A stretch of 64,000 nt of DNA from an uncultured Chitinophaga sp. (GTDB taxonomy: Bacteria > Bacteroidota > Bacteroidia > Cytophagales > Cyclobacteriaceae), in NCBI GenBank assembly GCA_902168205.1, contig CABHOK010000012.1, positions 62,001 to 126,000 of the forward strand. The letters run 5' to 3'. Shown here piece by piece: positions 8,817 through 18,171 of this stretch. The position numbers were made by a program, and so were the translations under genes. Positions within the stretch are counted from its first letter, which is position 1, and each line of letters starts with the position of its first letter. Under the pieces are notes generated by a model that had not been told where the DNA came from, did not search any database, and saw nothing but the letters and a program-made list of their open reading frames with translations.

Positions 8817-9731
8817 TTACGACAGCAACTGCGGAGCAGGGCCGCCCGATGGTTTGGACTTATCTTCCGGAAGCGGTATAAATTCGGTGTTGTCGTTAGG
8901 TGGCAAAATTATTCTTCCCTCCTTCCAGTCGGCTTTAGCCTGCTCGATACGTTCTTTTCGCGATGACACAAAATTCCACCAGATGTATCGTTCGCCCAGG
9001 GGTTCGCCTCCCAGCAGCATAAGTGTTGTGGGTTCCTTCGCTATAATTACCGGGTCCACACCTTTGGTAAACACAATCATCTGCCCGGTCGTATAGTATT
9101 TGCCGGAGATTTCGATACTTCCTTTCGCTATATATATACCGCGCTCGGAATGTTCTTTTGGCAACCCGAAGCGTTTGTCCTTATCCAGTATCACATGCAG
9201 GTAAAATAAAGGTGAGTGAGTTTTTACACCATTCACCAAACCGTAGGCGTTTCCTGCAATCAGTCGCATCCATATACCGGTCTCGGTAAAAACAGGCAAC
9301 TGCTTTTCTTTATAGTTCTCAAACATCGGATCAGACTCCTCATCTTTCTCCGGAAGCGCCACCCAGGTTTGTATCATTTCCAGGGAGCCTCCTGCCAATG
9401 CAGCCGGATCTTCAAAACGTTCTGAGTGCGCTATACCTTTACCAGCCGTCATCCAATTTACTTCGCCCGGACGAATTACCTGCTCTACACCAAGGCTGTC
9501 GCGGTGCGTAACCAGACCACCGAACAAGTAACTCACCGTAGATAAACCTATATGCGGATGCGGCAATACATCCATGGATGAAACTGTCTGGGGTTGAATA
9601 TTTACCGGACCTGCGTGGTCCATAAAGATGAACGGCCCCACCATTCTTCTCAAGCGAAACGGAAGAATTCTCCGGACATTCATACCGGGAGCCAATGCCG
9701 CCTGCCGCGCCTCTATTACTATATCGATCAT
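8817..9731 (-). CDS. Pirin family protein
   Basis: Pirins are bicupin iron proteins; bacterial members include quercetin 2,3-dioxygenases. The product has the pirin N-terminus (MNVRRILPFRLRRMVGPFIFMDHAGP), the metal site HPHIG followed by TVSYLFGG, and HSERF with a later Glu in SLEMIQTW. The C-terminal cupin contains GEPLGERYIWWNFVSS. I chose ATG 9731 (MIDIVIEARQ) over the ATG 45 nt upstream because pirins begin close to this point; that gives 304 aa. It stands alone, convergent with the membrane protein gene on its left. Confidence 0.88.
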   Translation of the reverse strand: MIDIVIEARQAALAPGMNVRRILPFRLRRMVGPFIFMDHAGPVNIQPQTVSSMDVLPHPHIGLSTVSYLFGGLVTHRDSLGVEQVIRPGEVNWMTAGKGIAHSERFEDPAALAGGSLEMIQTWVALPEKDEESDPMFENYKEKQLPVFTETGIWMRLIAGNAYGLVNGVKTHSPLFYLHVILDKDKRFGLPKEHSERGIYIAKGSIEISGKYYTTGQMIVFTKGVDPVIIAKEPTTLMLLGGEPLGERYIWWNFVSSRKERIEQAKADWKEGRIILPPNDNTEFIPLPEDKSKPSGGPAPQLLS

Positions 9732-9984
9732 AGGTATTTTTTTTCGTAAAGTCGGCAAATGCGCACGAATCGACAAGTAAAAACAGTCGTATCGAGTTAG
9801 AACATATTTGTTCGGTATCGGTCATACGTTCGGGCCGTGTCCTGCGAAGGAGGTTAACTATCAACCGGTTGACTTTGGCACCTTCCTTGCGCCCGTTGTC
9901 TGTTTACCTGCATATATCCCGGCTGTTAGAAATAACTTGTAACTTTTGGGAACAACCGAAGTATAGCACTAAACCCTTCTGTAT

Positions 9985-12384
9985 ATGTTTAAGAATTACT
10001 TCACCATTGCTTTGCGCGCCATCCGCCAACAACCGCTGTATGCCTTCATCAACATCTTTAGTTTGTCAGTCGGGCTCGCGGCATGTCTTATTATCTATCT
10101 CTTTGTGCAGGATGAAAAAAGCTTCGATGCGTTTCATACCAGGAGCTCTTCTATTTACAGGCTTGACGAAGTCCAGAACTTTCCGGGCACCAATGAACAG
10201 AAAGTGGCGTTGTCCATGCCCGGCATGGCGCCCGCTCTAGGTCGCGAGTTTCCCGAGATAAAGACGTATACCCGGTTGTTCATCAACGGTAAGCAGCTGT
10301 TTGTAAAGGGTGAAACACGCATGCTCGTATCGCATGTAGCTACAGCCGACAGCACTTTTTTCGACATTTTTGATTTTCAACTGGTATCAGGCGATCGTGC
10401 TACCGCACTCGATGCACCCAATACGATGGCGATTACCGAAGACCTGGCGCTGAAGTTTTTCAAGAATAAAGAAGAAGCACTTCACAATACTATTACGTAC
10501 CGCGACCAGGAATATACGATCACCGCTATACTTCAAAATATACCCGAGAATTCGCACCTGCAGTTCGATGCGCTAACTTCCATGACAACCATTACCAGTG
10601 CCGATAAAGAATATGATAATCGCTGGGGAGGTAATTCACTGAACACTTATTTAGTATTAAACCCAGGCACAGATATACCGGCTATGGAGGCGAAGTTCCC
10701 TGCGTTCATGTCACGCCACATGGACGATCCAAAGATCAACGAATACTATAAACTATATCTTCAACCGCTTGCACAAATACATTTAGGCTCCACGGATATT
10801 GAGCACGACTATAATAATTACCGCAAGTTCAATGGCGAATACCTGGATGTGTTCTATATCATCGGAGCATTCATCCTGTTAATAGCCGGAGTAAATTTTA
10901 TGAATCTTACCACGGCCCGTGCATCGCATCGGTGGAAAGAAATTGGTGTGCGGCAATCCGTAGGTGCGCGCAAGCTCCAGTTGTTTGGACAATTCATTTT
11001 TGAATCGATAATGCTGGCCATGCTGGCACTGGTGTTGTCTTGTGTCCTGGCACTGCTCAGCATTCCGCTACTCAACGATGTTATCGGGCGACAACTTGAT
11101 TTTATTTCCTTTCTGCAGCAAGGCAAACACGTGGTGGCTGTTATTATCGCCACAACTATACTGGGTATATTAACCGGTATATATCCTGCTTTCTACATGA
11201 CAGCCTTTAATGTAGCAAAAGCTATAAAGAGCAAAGGCAAGACAGAGGGGCGATCTGTATTCCGCAGCGGTCTTGTGGTGATCCAGTTTGGTCTTGCACT
11301 GGCTATGATTGTAAGTACGCTCATTGTATTGCAGCAACTTTCGTTCATGACCAATGCTGATATAGGTTTTAGTAAAGATCAGATACTACTGGTAGATATG
11401 AACCAGGAAGCTAATAAGCAGTTTGAAACAATGAAGCAGGAATTACTGCAGCAATCGGCTATCAAAGGTGTAACGGCCAGTGGACAACGTCTTGGTAACA
11501 ACCTGCATCAATGGGGTTTTAAAGTGAAGGCTGATACGGCTATACGCGAGATCACGCCTTCGAATATAAATGTTGATTACGATTTTCTGAAAGTATATGA
11601 TATTGAACTGAAGGCCGGCAGAAGTTTCTCAAAAGATTTTGCTACGGATAACGGCAAAGCTTTTATCATCAATGAAACGTTTGAGAAGGAACTTGCTCTG
11701 AAAGAAACGGTTGGTACACCGGCAGGCCATGGCTGGTATGATAAAGATTCGCTGGGTACGATTATCGGTGTAGTCAAAGATTTTAATTTCAACTCACTGC
11801 ACTATAAAGTAAATACACTGAGTATGGTGGTACACCCGGACTGGGGTTATGATGAGCTTACAGTAAAGATTGAAGCCGGAAGAACGGAAGAAGGTATAGC
11901 ACAGGTAAAACAACTGTGGGAGAAATATGTGCCGGGTTATCCGTTTGATTACTCGTTTCTCGATGAACACTTTGAAGTGCTATACCGGTCTGACAAGCAG
12001 ATGGCCACGGTAGTATCTATTATGGCCGGGCTCGCAATTATCATTGCCTGTGTAGGACTCTTTGGACTGACAGCTATCACTACAGAGAAAAAGACAAAAG
12101 AAATCGGTATACGTAAATCACTAGGCGCATCGGAGATGCAAATTCTTGTTTTGCTTTCGCGGAATTTTACGATGCTTCTCATCCTTTCATTTATACTGGT
12201 GAGTCCGGTAACGTATTACCTGCTTCACTCCTGGTTGAATAATTTTGCGTATCGCGTTCCGATCAACCCGTTATTATTTATAGGTGGTGGTGTCATTGCA
12301 TTTATAATAGCATTGGGTACAATCAGCTATCACACCATTCGATCAGCACGCGCAAATCCTGTAAAAGCATTGCGATACGAGTAA
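9985..12384 (+). CDS. MacB/FtsX-type ABC transporter permease
   Basis: The 799-aa protein has the layout of large Bacteroidota permeases: an N-terminal helix (FSLSVGLAACLIIYLFVQDE), a periplasmic MacB-PCD domain, a first FtsX domain (about residues 285-400), a second transmembrane helix and periplasmic domain, and a C-terminal FtsX domain (about 670-790) ending in ARANPVKALRYE. The internal duplication is visible in WKEIGVRQSVGA and TKEIGIRKSLGA. No ATPase gene is adjacent, so it must use one encoded elsewhere. Substrate unknown; efflux or lipoprotein handling is typical. It shares the TATA-rich composition of the window, unlike the related gene at 34301. Confidence 0.87.
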   Translation: MFKNYFTIALRAIRQQPLYAFINIFSLSVGLAACLIIYLFVQDEKSFDAFHTRSSSIYRLDEVQNFPGTNEQKVALSMPGMAPALGREFPEIKTYTRLFINGKQLFVKGETRMLVSHVATADSTFFDIFDFQLVSGDRATALDAPNTMAITEDLALKFFKNKEEALHNTITYRDQEYTITAILQNIPENSHLQFDALTSMTTITSADKEYDNRWGGNSLNTYLVLNPGTDIPAMEAKFPAFMSRHMDDPKINEYYKLYLQPLAQIHLGSTDIEHDYNNYRKFNGEYLDVFYIIGAFILLIAGVNFMNLTTARASHRWKEIGVRQSVGARKLQLFGQFIFESIMLAMLALVLSCVLALLSIPLLNDVIGRQLDFISFLQQGKHVVAVIIATTILGILTGIYPAFYMTAFNVAKAIKSKGKTEGRSVFRSGLVVIQFGLALAMIVSTLIVLQQLSFMTNADIGFSKDQILLVDMNQEANKQFETMKQELLQQSAIKGVTASGQRLGNNLHQWGFKVKADTAIREITPSNINVDYDFLKVYDIELKAGRSFSKDFATDNGKAFIINETFEKELALKETVGTPAGHGWYDKDSLGTIIGVVKDFNFNSLHYKVNTLSMVVHPDWGYDELTVKIEAGRTEEGIAQVKQLWEKYVPGYPFDYSFLDEHFEVLYRSDKQMATVVSIMAGLAIIIACVGLFGLTAITTEKKTKEIGIRKSLGASEMQILVLLSRNFTMLLILSFILVSPVTYYLLHSWLNNFAYRVPINPLLFIGGGVIAFIIALGTISYHTIRSARANPVKALRYE

Positions 12385-12486
12385 TGGTGGTTACTTATAA
12401 CGCTATAGATATACCAGCTTGATACCCACTATACGTTGTGCTATTGATCAGTAACAAAACTTACTCTGCCTAACATATTTGTTTAA

Positions 12487-12516
12487 GAAAGCCTCTTGAT
12501 GAAAGAGGCTTTCTTT
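12487..12516 (+). terminator. Rho-independent terminator
   Basis: A perfect 11-bp stem GAAAGCCTCTT / AAGAGGCTTTC with a 5-nt loop is followed by a short T-rich tract, about 100 nt after the permease stop codon. The rest of the 311-bp gap up to 12695 shows nothing else. Confidence 0.8.
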
Positions 12517-12695
12517 ATGAATATCTATATTCCCATTCAGCATACGGTATTTCGGGATCTAATAATAATACCAGTTTTTCCACAGCGAGAATTGCAGTTC
12601 ATTTCTCATATATGTAGCTGAACGCGCTACTTACAGAATTCAACCTCAAAACCTACATTTGATAGAACCAGCCGGCATTTGATCTATATCTGCAG

Positions 12696-13280
12696 ATGAT
12701 ATTGCTGCGATTCGTGCTATATTGCCAGATGATCAATGGTGTGCTTTTCTTTTTTTCGGCCCTTCTTGCTCACAACGGGGTGCCTAACAGCATGAATTTT
12801 AATGCTGCTACATCGGTGACAATCACGTTGTTGGATACCGGCAAAGTGGCTGTGGACTCGGCCAGTATTAAAAATAGTCCCGGCATGATCCGCACAGAGC
12901 TTATTGATTTTGCCAAAACACTGAAAGGAATCCGTTATAAGTATGCATCAGCCGATCCGAAAAAAGGCTTTGACTGCTCCGGCTTTGTGATGTATGTATT
13001 CAAACATTTTCAAATATCCGTACCGCGCAGTTCGATTGATTTCACAAGGGTGGGCAACGCCATAGAATTACCTTCAGCACAGCCCGGTGATGTAATTCTT
13101 TTTACCGGGGCCAACAGTAAAGTTCGAAGAGTGGGACACGTTGGTATCATTACACAAGGCGGTGACAACATCACGTTTATTCACGCCAGCTCCGGAAAAA
13201 CTTATAGCGTAACTGAAACAACACTGACCGAGCACTATAAAAAACGCTTCGTAAAGGTTGTGCGAATTCTGGAGCAATAA
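12696..13280 (+). CDS. NlpC/P60 family cell-wall hydrolase
   Basis: The 194-aa secreted protein contains an NlpC/P60 cysteine peptidase domain with the complete triad: Cys94 in FDCSGFVMYVF, His148 in RRVGHVGII and His163 in FIHASSG. Such enzymes cut gamma-D-Glu-diamino-acid bonds in peptidoglycan stem peptides. The N-terminal about 25 residues are hydrophobic and act as signal peptide; the internal Met12 (ATG 12729) would give a shorter, equally plausible signal. It is monocistronic, between two terminator-bounded regions. Confidence 0.87.
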   Translation: MILLRFVLYCQMINGVLFFFSALLAHNGVPNSMNFNAATSVTITLLDTGKVAVDSASIKNSPGMIRTELIDFAKTLKGIRYKYASADPKKGFDCSGFVMYVFKHFQISVPRSSIDFTRVGNAIELPSAQPGDVILFTGANSKVRRVGHVGIITQGGDNITFIHASSGKTYSVTETTLTEHYKKRFVKVVRILEQ

Positions 13281-13387
13281 GAAAATCTGATTGGCATGTT
13301 ACACACTGCCAGGAGAATTCCAATTTTTATTCCAAATACTTTCAACTGCCAGGTTGCTATATATATACTACACTCAGCACATGTATA

Positions 13388-13909
13388 CTATTGCAACGAG
13401 ACAATCACCGGAATGAAGATCACCGAAAGTTTCGCTATATCGGATTCATTGGACAGGTGATCGTTTACAATCCACTCGGAACCATCGTTGAACATACGCT
13501 TGATGATCATCTCACCCTCATTACCATCTGCCCGCCATTCTGAAAAGTCGTTTGTAAAAAGAGTTTTCAGATATATTAGTTTCGTATCTTCCCCGGTACG
13601 CCACTCGTTGTAGTTCTTCGGATACGACACTTCAAAAGATATATCGCTTCTGCCGTTGCTGATGCGCCACGCACTCGCATCATCCATAAAAACCTGCTTG
13701 ATGGTATAGCGCGTTGCTCCCAGTCCTGTAATACTCCATTCGCTGCCATTCGTAAATGTACGTTTCAATGTGAGCATTCCTTTACTGGTATAAATAGACC
13801 ATTCATCATTTCCGGCATAGGTTCGCTTGATGGAAGTGACGTTCAAAGTATCCTGTTGCCCTATAGAAGTAAGAACAATCACAACCCACGAAAGAAGAAA
13901 GGTTTTCAT
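13388..13909 (-). CDS. Secreted protein with six Trp-containing repeats, unknown function
   Basis: The 173-aa product begins with a signal peptide (MKTFLLSWVVIVLTSIG) and then consists almost wholly of six repeats of 21-23 residues with the pattern [IL]-K-x-x-[FY]-x(3,5)-[EA]-W, for example IKRTYAGNDEWSI, LKRTFTNGSEWSI, IKQVFMDDASAWRI, LKTLFTNDFSEWRA and IKRMFNDGSEWIV. The alternation of hydrophobic and charged positions suggests a small all-beta array. I do not recognise a named family. It stands alone with its own upstream region. Confidence 0.72.
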   Translation of the reverse strand: MKTFLLSWVVIVLTSIGQQDTLNVTSIKRTYAGNDEWSIYTSKGMLTLKRTFTNGSEWSITGLGATRYTIKQVFMDDASAWRISNGRSDISFEVSYPKNYNEWRTGEDTKLIYLKTLFTNDFSEWRADGNEGEMIIKRMFNDGSEWIVNDHLSNESDIAKLSVIFIPVIVSLQ

Positions 13910-14116
13910 ACGATAATAGTATAACTACAATGCCGGGCCTGCGTTGACCGGATACACACGCAAGTTAGCACGTGGCAGCAGAAAAAGAAGTCTTACGGTA
14001 ATCTTAGTCTACAGGCTTTCAACCACCGGAACCAATGCAGGCTCGGATGAACATACATTTTCTTTGCTACGTGAAAATTGACTACCCGCACAGCGACAGC
14101 TTATTTTATAAAATGA

Positions 14117-14148
14117 AAAAGGCTCACCGTATGAAATGCGAGCCTTTT
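14117..14148 (-). terminator. Rho-independent terminator of the subtilase operon
   Basis: The 9-bp stem AAAAGGCTC / GAGCCTTTT with a 14-nt loop and T-rich tract on the minus strand lies 134 nt past the stop of the 81-aa gene. Nothing else is seen in the 372-bp gap 13910-14281. Confidence 0.7.
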
Positions 14149-14281
14149 CTGTTTTACCTGTAAACTAACTAACCGAGTTACAAGGCTACTACAATAACAT
14201 TTAAATGACCTTAAGACGGAATTAAAATTGTATTAAAATGATTCGTTGGGTATGCAGATGTATACTCACCCTGAACGATTA

Positions 14282-14527
14282 TCACGGCTGTAATTTCTTG
14301 CGCGTGCCCGGGACCTTATAGGATTTATCCGGAGAATAGGTCCACCCATCGGAGTGGCTGGTGAGTGCATTCATCTTTTGTTTCGAGCCTTCCACGAGCA
14401 GTAACTTCGGAAAGAGGCTCATGTCAATAACATGAATAGAGTTACCTTTCAGCAGTGCATTTACTTTTGCTTTTGAAATGGAAGTGGCACTCCCTATAAA
14501 CTTCAATATCCACCTGCGATTGGCCAT
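14282..14527 (-). CDS. Small I9-inhibitor-like partner of the adjacent subtilase
   Basis: The 81-aa protein has no signal peptide. Its centre, HVIDMSLFPKLLLVEG followed by GWTYSPDKSYKVP, resembles the short alpha/beta fold of subtilisin propeptides (inhibitor I9): a hydrophobic strand, a Leu-rich strand and a Pro-containing closing strand. It follows the S8 peptidase gene by 30 nt on the same strand. A role as separate intramolecular-chaperone-like inhibitor or immunity protein of that peptidase is inferred from fold resemblance and adjacency; a plain hypothetical protein remains possible. Confidence 0.6.
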   Translation of the reverse strand: MANRRWILKFIGSATSISKAKVNALLKGNSIHVIDMSLFPKLLLVEGSKQKMNALTSHSDGWTYSPDKSYKVPGTRKKLQP

Positions 14528-14557
14528 GGTGTAAAGATACGAATAATGTAAAATATG

Positions 14558-16036
14558 TTAAACGAAAAACATTCCCTGTCCTTCATAACGGGCACCAAAC
14601 CCAAGCTGTCGAAGTTTACTGTGCAGAAACCTGATCATCTCATCCGCACGTTGTGCACTGGCTGTACGCTTTATGATCCTTCCCTCTTCGGCAAGTAACC
14701 TGGCCGCTATACCGACAGCTGCAGGACACGCCATGGATGTACCGCTAAGTACTTGAAATTTATTGCCAGGATAACAACTCATGATGCCTACACCCGGTGC
14801 CGTGATCTTTATTTCGTGACCTATATTTGAAAAGCCTGCGATAAAATTCTTCGGATCTTTTCCATAGGGAGATTTCACATCAATGAACGGCTCGGTGCCG
14901 GCCGGAAACGTACCTCTCCTTCCCATCGCGCTTACGGCTATAGCAAGACTATATGCGGCCGGGTATGATACGGCCTGACGACCATCATTACCTGCTGCTG
15001 CAAAACAGATTACACCTTTCGAGTAGGCTTCTGCAATCTGTGCATTGGTGGCTTCATCCGATTCATCGAGTGCAATACTCAAATTGATCAACTGACATCC
15101 ATCTTCAACAGCTTTACTAATGGCTTTTATAATGGAGAAACTCGATGCATCGCCACCATCTTTCGGAAATACACGATACGAATATAGCTGCACGCCCGCA
15201 GCTACACCAACCGGATCTTGCTTCGATCCAATGATACCGGCCACATGCGTTCCATGATTATCACAATCTGCGTAATCATTTTTTCTCTCCCCTGCTACTG
15301 TGCAGGCGCCTCCTTCAACATCGAGTGATGTGTGTGGTCCTATTCCTGTATCAACTATACCGATCTTAATCGTTTTACGAATGTGAGGTAGCGTTGGTGT
15401 TTTATAAAAATGCCGGAGTACATCTTCGTACGTTACATCAATAGCACGAACCTTTATGGTGATCGCATCCTCCAGCGATACGTTCTTCAAACATAACGGC
15501 CAGTACGAGTGTGGTGGGTAAACCAGCAGAACTTCCAAACGCTTTACTGTCTTGGAGAGTCTGATCTGGAGTTTACCTCTCTCATCTGTCTTACCATCTA
15601 TACCGGTCTCTTTTTCATAATCCACATACGCATATATACTTGCGTCTGCGATGGGTTCACCCTGATCATTCGTAACGGTTACGGTTGTTGATTTCCGCTT
15701 GGATGCAGCTGCAGAGAAAAGACGTGTTAAAGGAAGAGATGGCATGATCGCCTTTTTGTAAAACACTTCGGGCACCAGGCGTATACCGGGAAATGAAAAC
15801 TGAAAGTTTGCCAGGGAGTCGAGCGGAAGTTCTACAAGTTTAGCTCCGCTTTCGCTTACCGAGTCGAGAACTTTTATAGGTAACGGTTTATCGTCATCAT
15901 GAAGATGCAGCCGTTTTGTTTTAGCCGGCGATGAAAGCTTGTAGAAAAAATTCTTTACCTCCGGATTCAATGATTTGTCTTCCGATTTAAGCGCATGTGT
16001 AGTCTTGACCGGGAGTAAAATAAAGTTCTGCTTCAT
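14558..16036 (-). CDS. Subtilisin-like serine peptidase (S8), no signal peptide
   Basis: With start ATG 16036 (MKQNFILLPVKTT; ATG 16048 is also possible) the product is 492 aa. An N-terminal I9-like segment (GAKLVELPLDSL, then PGIRLVPEVFYK) is followed by a short beta-sandwich (VTVTNDQGEPIADASIYAYV) and an S8 domain with Asp229 (IGIVDTGIG), His261 (NHGTHVAG), Asn350 (AAGNDG) and Ser434 (SGTSMACPA). All catalytic residues are present. A longer reading frame upstream gives an unlikely Cys-rich leader. The absence of a secretion signal is unusual and implies a cytosolic protease, cotranscribed with a small I9-like protein. Confidence 0.88.
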   Translation of the reverse strand: MKQNFILLPVKTTHALKSEDKSLNPEVKNFFYKLSSPAKTKRLHLHDDDKPLPIKVLDSVSESGAKLVELPLDSLANFQFSFPGIRLVPEVFYKKAIMPSLPLTRLFSAAASKRKSTTVTVTNDQGEPIADASIYAYVDYEKETGIDGKTDERGKLQIRLSKTVKRLEVLLVYPPHSYWPLCLKNVSLEDAITIKVRAIDVTYEDVLRHFYKTPTLPHIRKTIKIGIVDTGIGPHTSLDVEGGACTVAGERKNDYADCDNHGTHVAGIIGSKQDPVGVAAGVQLYSYRVFPKDGGDASSFSIIKAISKAVEDGCQLINLSIALDESDEATNAQIAEAYSKGVICFAAAGNDGRQAVSYPAAYSLAIAVSAMGRRGTFPAGTEPFIDVKSPYGKDPKNFIAGFSNIGHEIKITAPGVGIMSCYPGNKFQVLSGTSMACPAAVGIAARLLAEEGRIIKRTASAQRADEMIRFLHSKLRQLGFGARYEGQGMFFV

Positions 16037-16193
16037 ATATACTTTCATGAAATAACATCGACACGGAATACAAAAATCAACAGGCTCGTTGCAGCCGCAC
16101 GTTTGTGCAAGTATACAAATGATTGCAAACAAGAACGACAGGTTCTTTCAGTATATTGTTTGCTGCAAAAAAGTATGAAAAAGGTATATATCT

Positions 16194-16739
16194 CTATCCC
16201 GAGATCAGGTAAGCCGGTGCAGATGCTGTTAAGCCTGTAATGATAGCGCGCGTGCGTTCTAACAAACTCAAATTAAGAATATCCTCGTCTGAATTATTGA
16301 CCCACTCGCCATTTATTTTTTCTTTGATAAACCTGGAATGTGCGTAAAATATTTCCACGCCACATTTTTCATAGAACACTCTGCTCACGGGTTCACAAAA
16401 ACCAATCGCTTCAATTCCTCTTTCGGTTAAGTTGTTAACAATGCTTCGAAAAAGAAGTGAGCCATGACCTTGACGTGGATTTTGAGAAACAAATCCTACC
16501 AACTCTGCAATGGTGTGAACAGAGTCTGACACAGAGATCTGAAAATTGTAATTGATGCGCGATACCGACAGTATGTTGCCATCGTCATCTGTCAACAGAT
16601 GAAACTCGTTGTTATAAAATAGCTCTTCAAATTCTTTCTTCGTCAACAGTTGCCATTCTTCAATTTGCCAGAGACGTATGATAACTTCTATTTGAGACGA
16701 AGACAATTCAGAAGGCTTCGCTACAACATACTTGATCAT
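16194..16739 (-). CDS. GNAT family N-acetyltransferase
   Basis: From ATG 16739 (MIKYVVAKPSE) the product is 181 aa; the open frame continues upstream to 16820. The GNAT core is visible: ELVGFVSQNPRQGHGSLLF contains the acetyl-CoA pyrophosphate motif R-Q-G-H-G, and FCEPVSRVFYEKCGVEI is the usual C-terminal F-Y-x-x-x-G strand. The acceptor substrate cannot be told. It stands between the subtilase operon and a divergent small gene. Confidence 0.75.
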   Translation of the reverse strand: MIKYVVAKPSELSSSQIEVIIRLWQIEEWQLLTKKEFEELFYNNEFHLLTDDDGNILSVSRINYNFQISVSDSVHTIAELVGFVSQNPRQGHGSLLFRSIVNNLTERGIEAIGFCEPVSRVFYEKCGVEIFYAHSRFIKEKINGEWVNNSDEDILNLSLLERTRAIITGLTASAPAYLISG

Positions 16740-16882
16740 ATAAGGGTAATAAAAACCGGGTGTACATATACTTTTATTCATGTCGTTACGCGCTGTAACG
16801 ACCACTGCGCCTCTAAACAACCCGAAAGATATTGATTATTCCATAAACATTATCGCCTGGCAACTGTTAATGACGGGGGCTA

Positions 16883-17206
16883 ATGGAACAAAAGCGACAA
16901 TTACGTATGACGATCGAAAAAATCAGGGAGCTGTTTACAAACAGGAAATTTGATGCCCGGCCCAATGCGGTGCGGTATATCTTTCTGGAAACCAACCTGA
17001 GAATTGCCTCTGTACCCGAATACGCAGGTACGTATCACATCTACAAAGACGAAGACAGCTTTTACCTGCGCGTGAAACCTAAAATATTAAATGAAGATTT
17101 TCTGATCACATTAAGAAATAATGAAATAATATTAACCGGCAAATCAAGCATTACAGGAATCCCCTTTGTTGTACTTACACCCGCACCAACCAGCCCTGCA
17201 AACTGA
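16883..17206 (+). CDS. Hypothetical protein
   Basis: The 107-aa product has no signal peptide and no motif that I recognise. It is predicted mixed alpha/beta with a charged N-terminal helix (MTIEKIRELFTNRKF) and beta-strand-like segments (YHIYKDEDSFYLRVKPKI). Met9 is an alternative start. It is convergent with the DUF4920 gene 15 nt away. Coding is supported mainly by amino-acid composition and the lack of a better frame. Confidence 0.5.
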   Translation: MEQKRQLRMTIEKIRELFTNRKFDARPNAVRYIFLETNLRIASVPEYAGTYHIYKDEDSFYLRVKPKILNEDFLITLRNNEIILTGKSSITGIPFVVLTPAPTSPAN

Positions 17207-17221
17207 ACTATATATACTTGA

Positions 17222-17698
17222 TTATTTCAAAACCAGAATGCCGTTCGCTGTTAACCGTATTTCTTCCTTCGATTCTTTTATGGCATCTATTTCTTCCTTG
17301 CTTTTCTTAGCGTCTTCAGCATAGTGTTTTAATTCATCTACCGAAGTCTTGATAACTTTTGCTTCAGCATCAATCACCACGGTTTTACCGATGAGTTCAA
17401 CCGGAACGAAAAAACCATAGTCTTTCATCTTAACAAAAACCTTGCTGTTACCGGGCATCTCCAGCGATATCCAGCAACCTTTCTTGGGACACACATCTGT
17501 CACCGTGCCTTTTACTTTTACGGTATGCGGCTGATCATCCTGCAATACGTTGGAGAGATCGGCTACCGGCATCGCTCCGTCTGCCGAGATTGAACTTCCG
17601 AACGTTGTTCCCGGCGTGACAGGTCCTTTCGGTGGCTGTGCTTTTACAACAACTATGGCGAGCATGAACAGCGTACACAGTATCGATAATGTTTTCAT
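17222..17698 (-). CDS. DUF4920 domain secreted protein
   Basis: From ATG 17698 the 158-aa product has a signal peptide (TLSILCTLFMLAIVVVKAQ) and a DUF4920-type beta domain with the diagnostic VCPKKGCWISLEMP and VKMKDYGFFVPVEL. The C-terminal third is a Lys/Glu-rich helix (DAKKSKEEIDAIKESKEEI). The paired cysteines suggest metal or redox chemistry, but no function is established for the family. It follows a small membrane protein gene by 53 nt on the same strand. Confidence 0.82.
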   Translation of the reverse strand: MKTLSILCTLFMLAIVVVKAQPPKGPVTPGTTFGSSISADGAMPVADLSNVLQDDQPHTVKVKGTVTDVCPKKGCWISLEMPGNSKVFVKMKDYGFFVPVELIGKTVVIDAEAKVIKTSVDELKHYAEDAKKSKEEIDAIKESKEEIRLTANGILVLK

Positions 17699-17751
17699 AA
17701 GCATGATGTACAGATGAGAGTTTTCTTCAAGTTAACAATATCATTCAATAC

Positions 17752-18027
17752 TCAAACAGCATTGTCCGTTGAATTTAAGCGGGTTTGTTTCCTGGTTTCG
17801 ATCACAAGCAACACATTGGTGGCTAAGACAAATGTAAGCAGTACAACTTGAGACAAGTCTTCTGCATTGCCCATGAGTGTTTCACCGAGATGAAAGGCGT
17901 TCAATACTCCCAGTATACTCGCCCATACAAACGAAAACCAGCGAAATACTTTACTGGTATTATACAACGTAAACAACACCAGCGTCAACGTAAATATTTC
18001 CAGCACAATGCGTATGATATACATCAC
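17752..18027 (-). CDS. Small three-TM membrane protein
   Basis: The 91-aa protein has three hydrophobic segments (about residues 3-22, 29-47, 59-77) and a basic C-terminus (ETRKQTRLNST). No family recognised. It is probably cotranscribed with the downstream DUF4920 gene. Confidence 0.6.
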   Translation of the reverse strand: MMYIIRIVLEIFTLTLVLFTLYNTSKVFRWFSFVWASILGVLNAFHLGETLMGNAEDLSQVVLLTFVLATNVLLVIETRKQTRLNSTDNAV

Positions 18028-18123
18028 CGGGGGAACTTCACCGGTGGCATGGGGAAGCTTAATATCAATACCAAATGGACTGTTGATTCCCTATTTTAAG
18101 GATATATACTTCCAGAAAATAAA

Positions 18124-18152
18124 AAGGCCTCTTGAGTTTTTCAAGAGGCCTT
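18124..18152 (-). terminator. Rho-independent terminator of the TonB receptor gene
   Basis: A perfect 12-bp stem AAGGCCTCTTGA / TCAAGAGGCCTT with a 5-nt loop and a minus-strand T tract lies 20 nt beyond the receptor stop codon. Confidence 0.88.
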
Positions 18153-18171
18153 CTTTATATACTATCATTTT

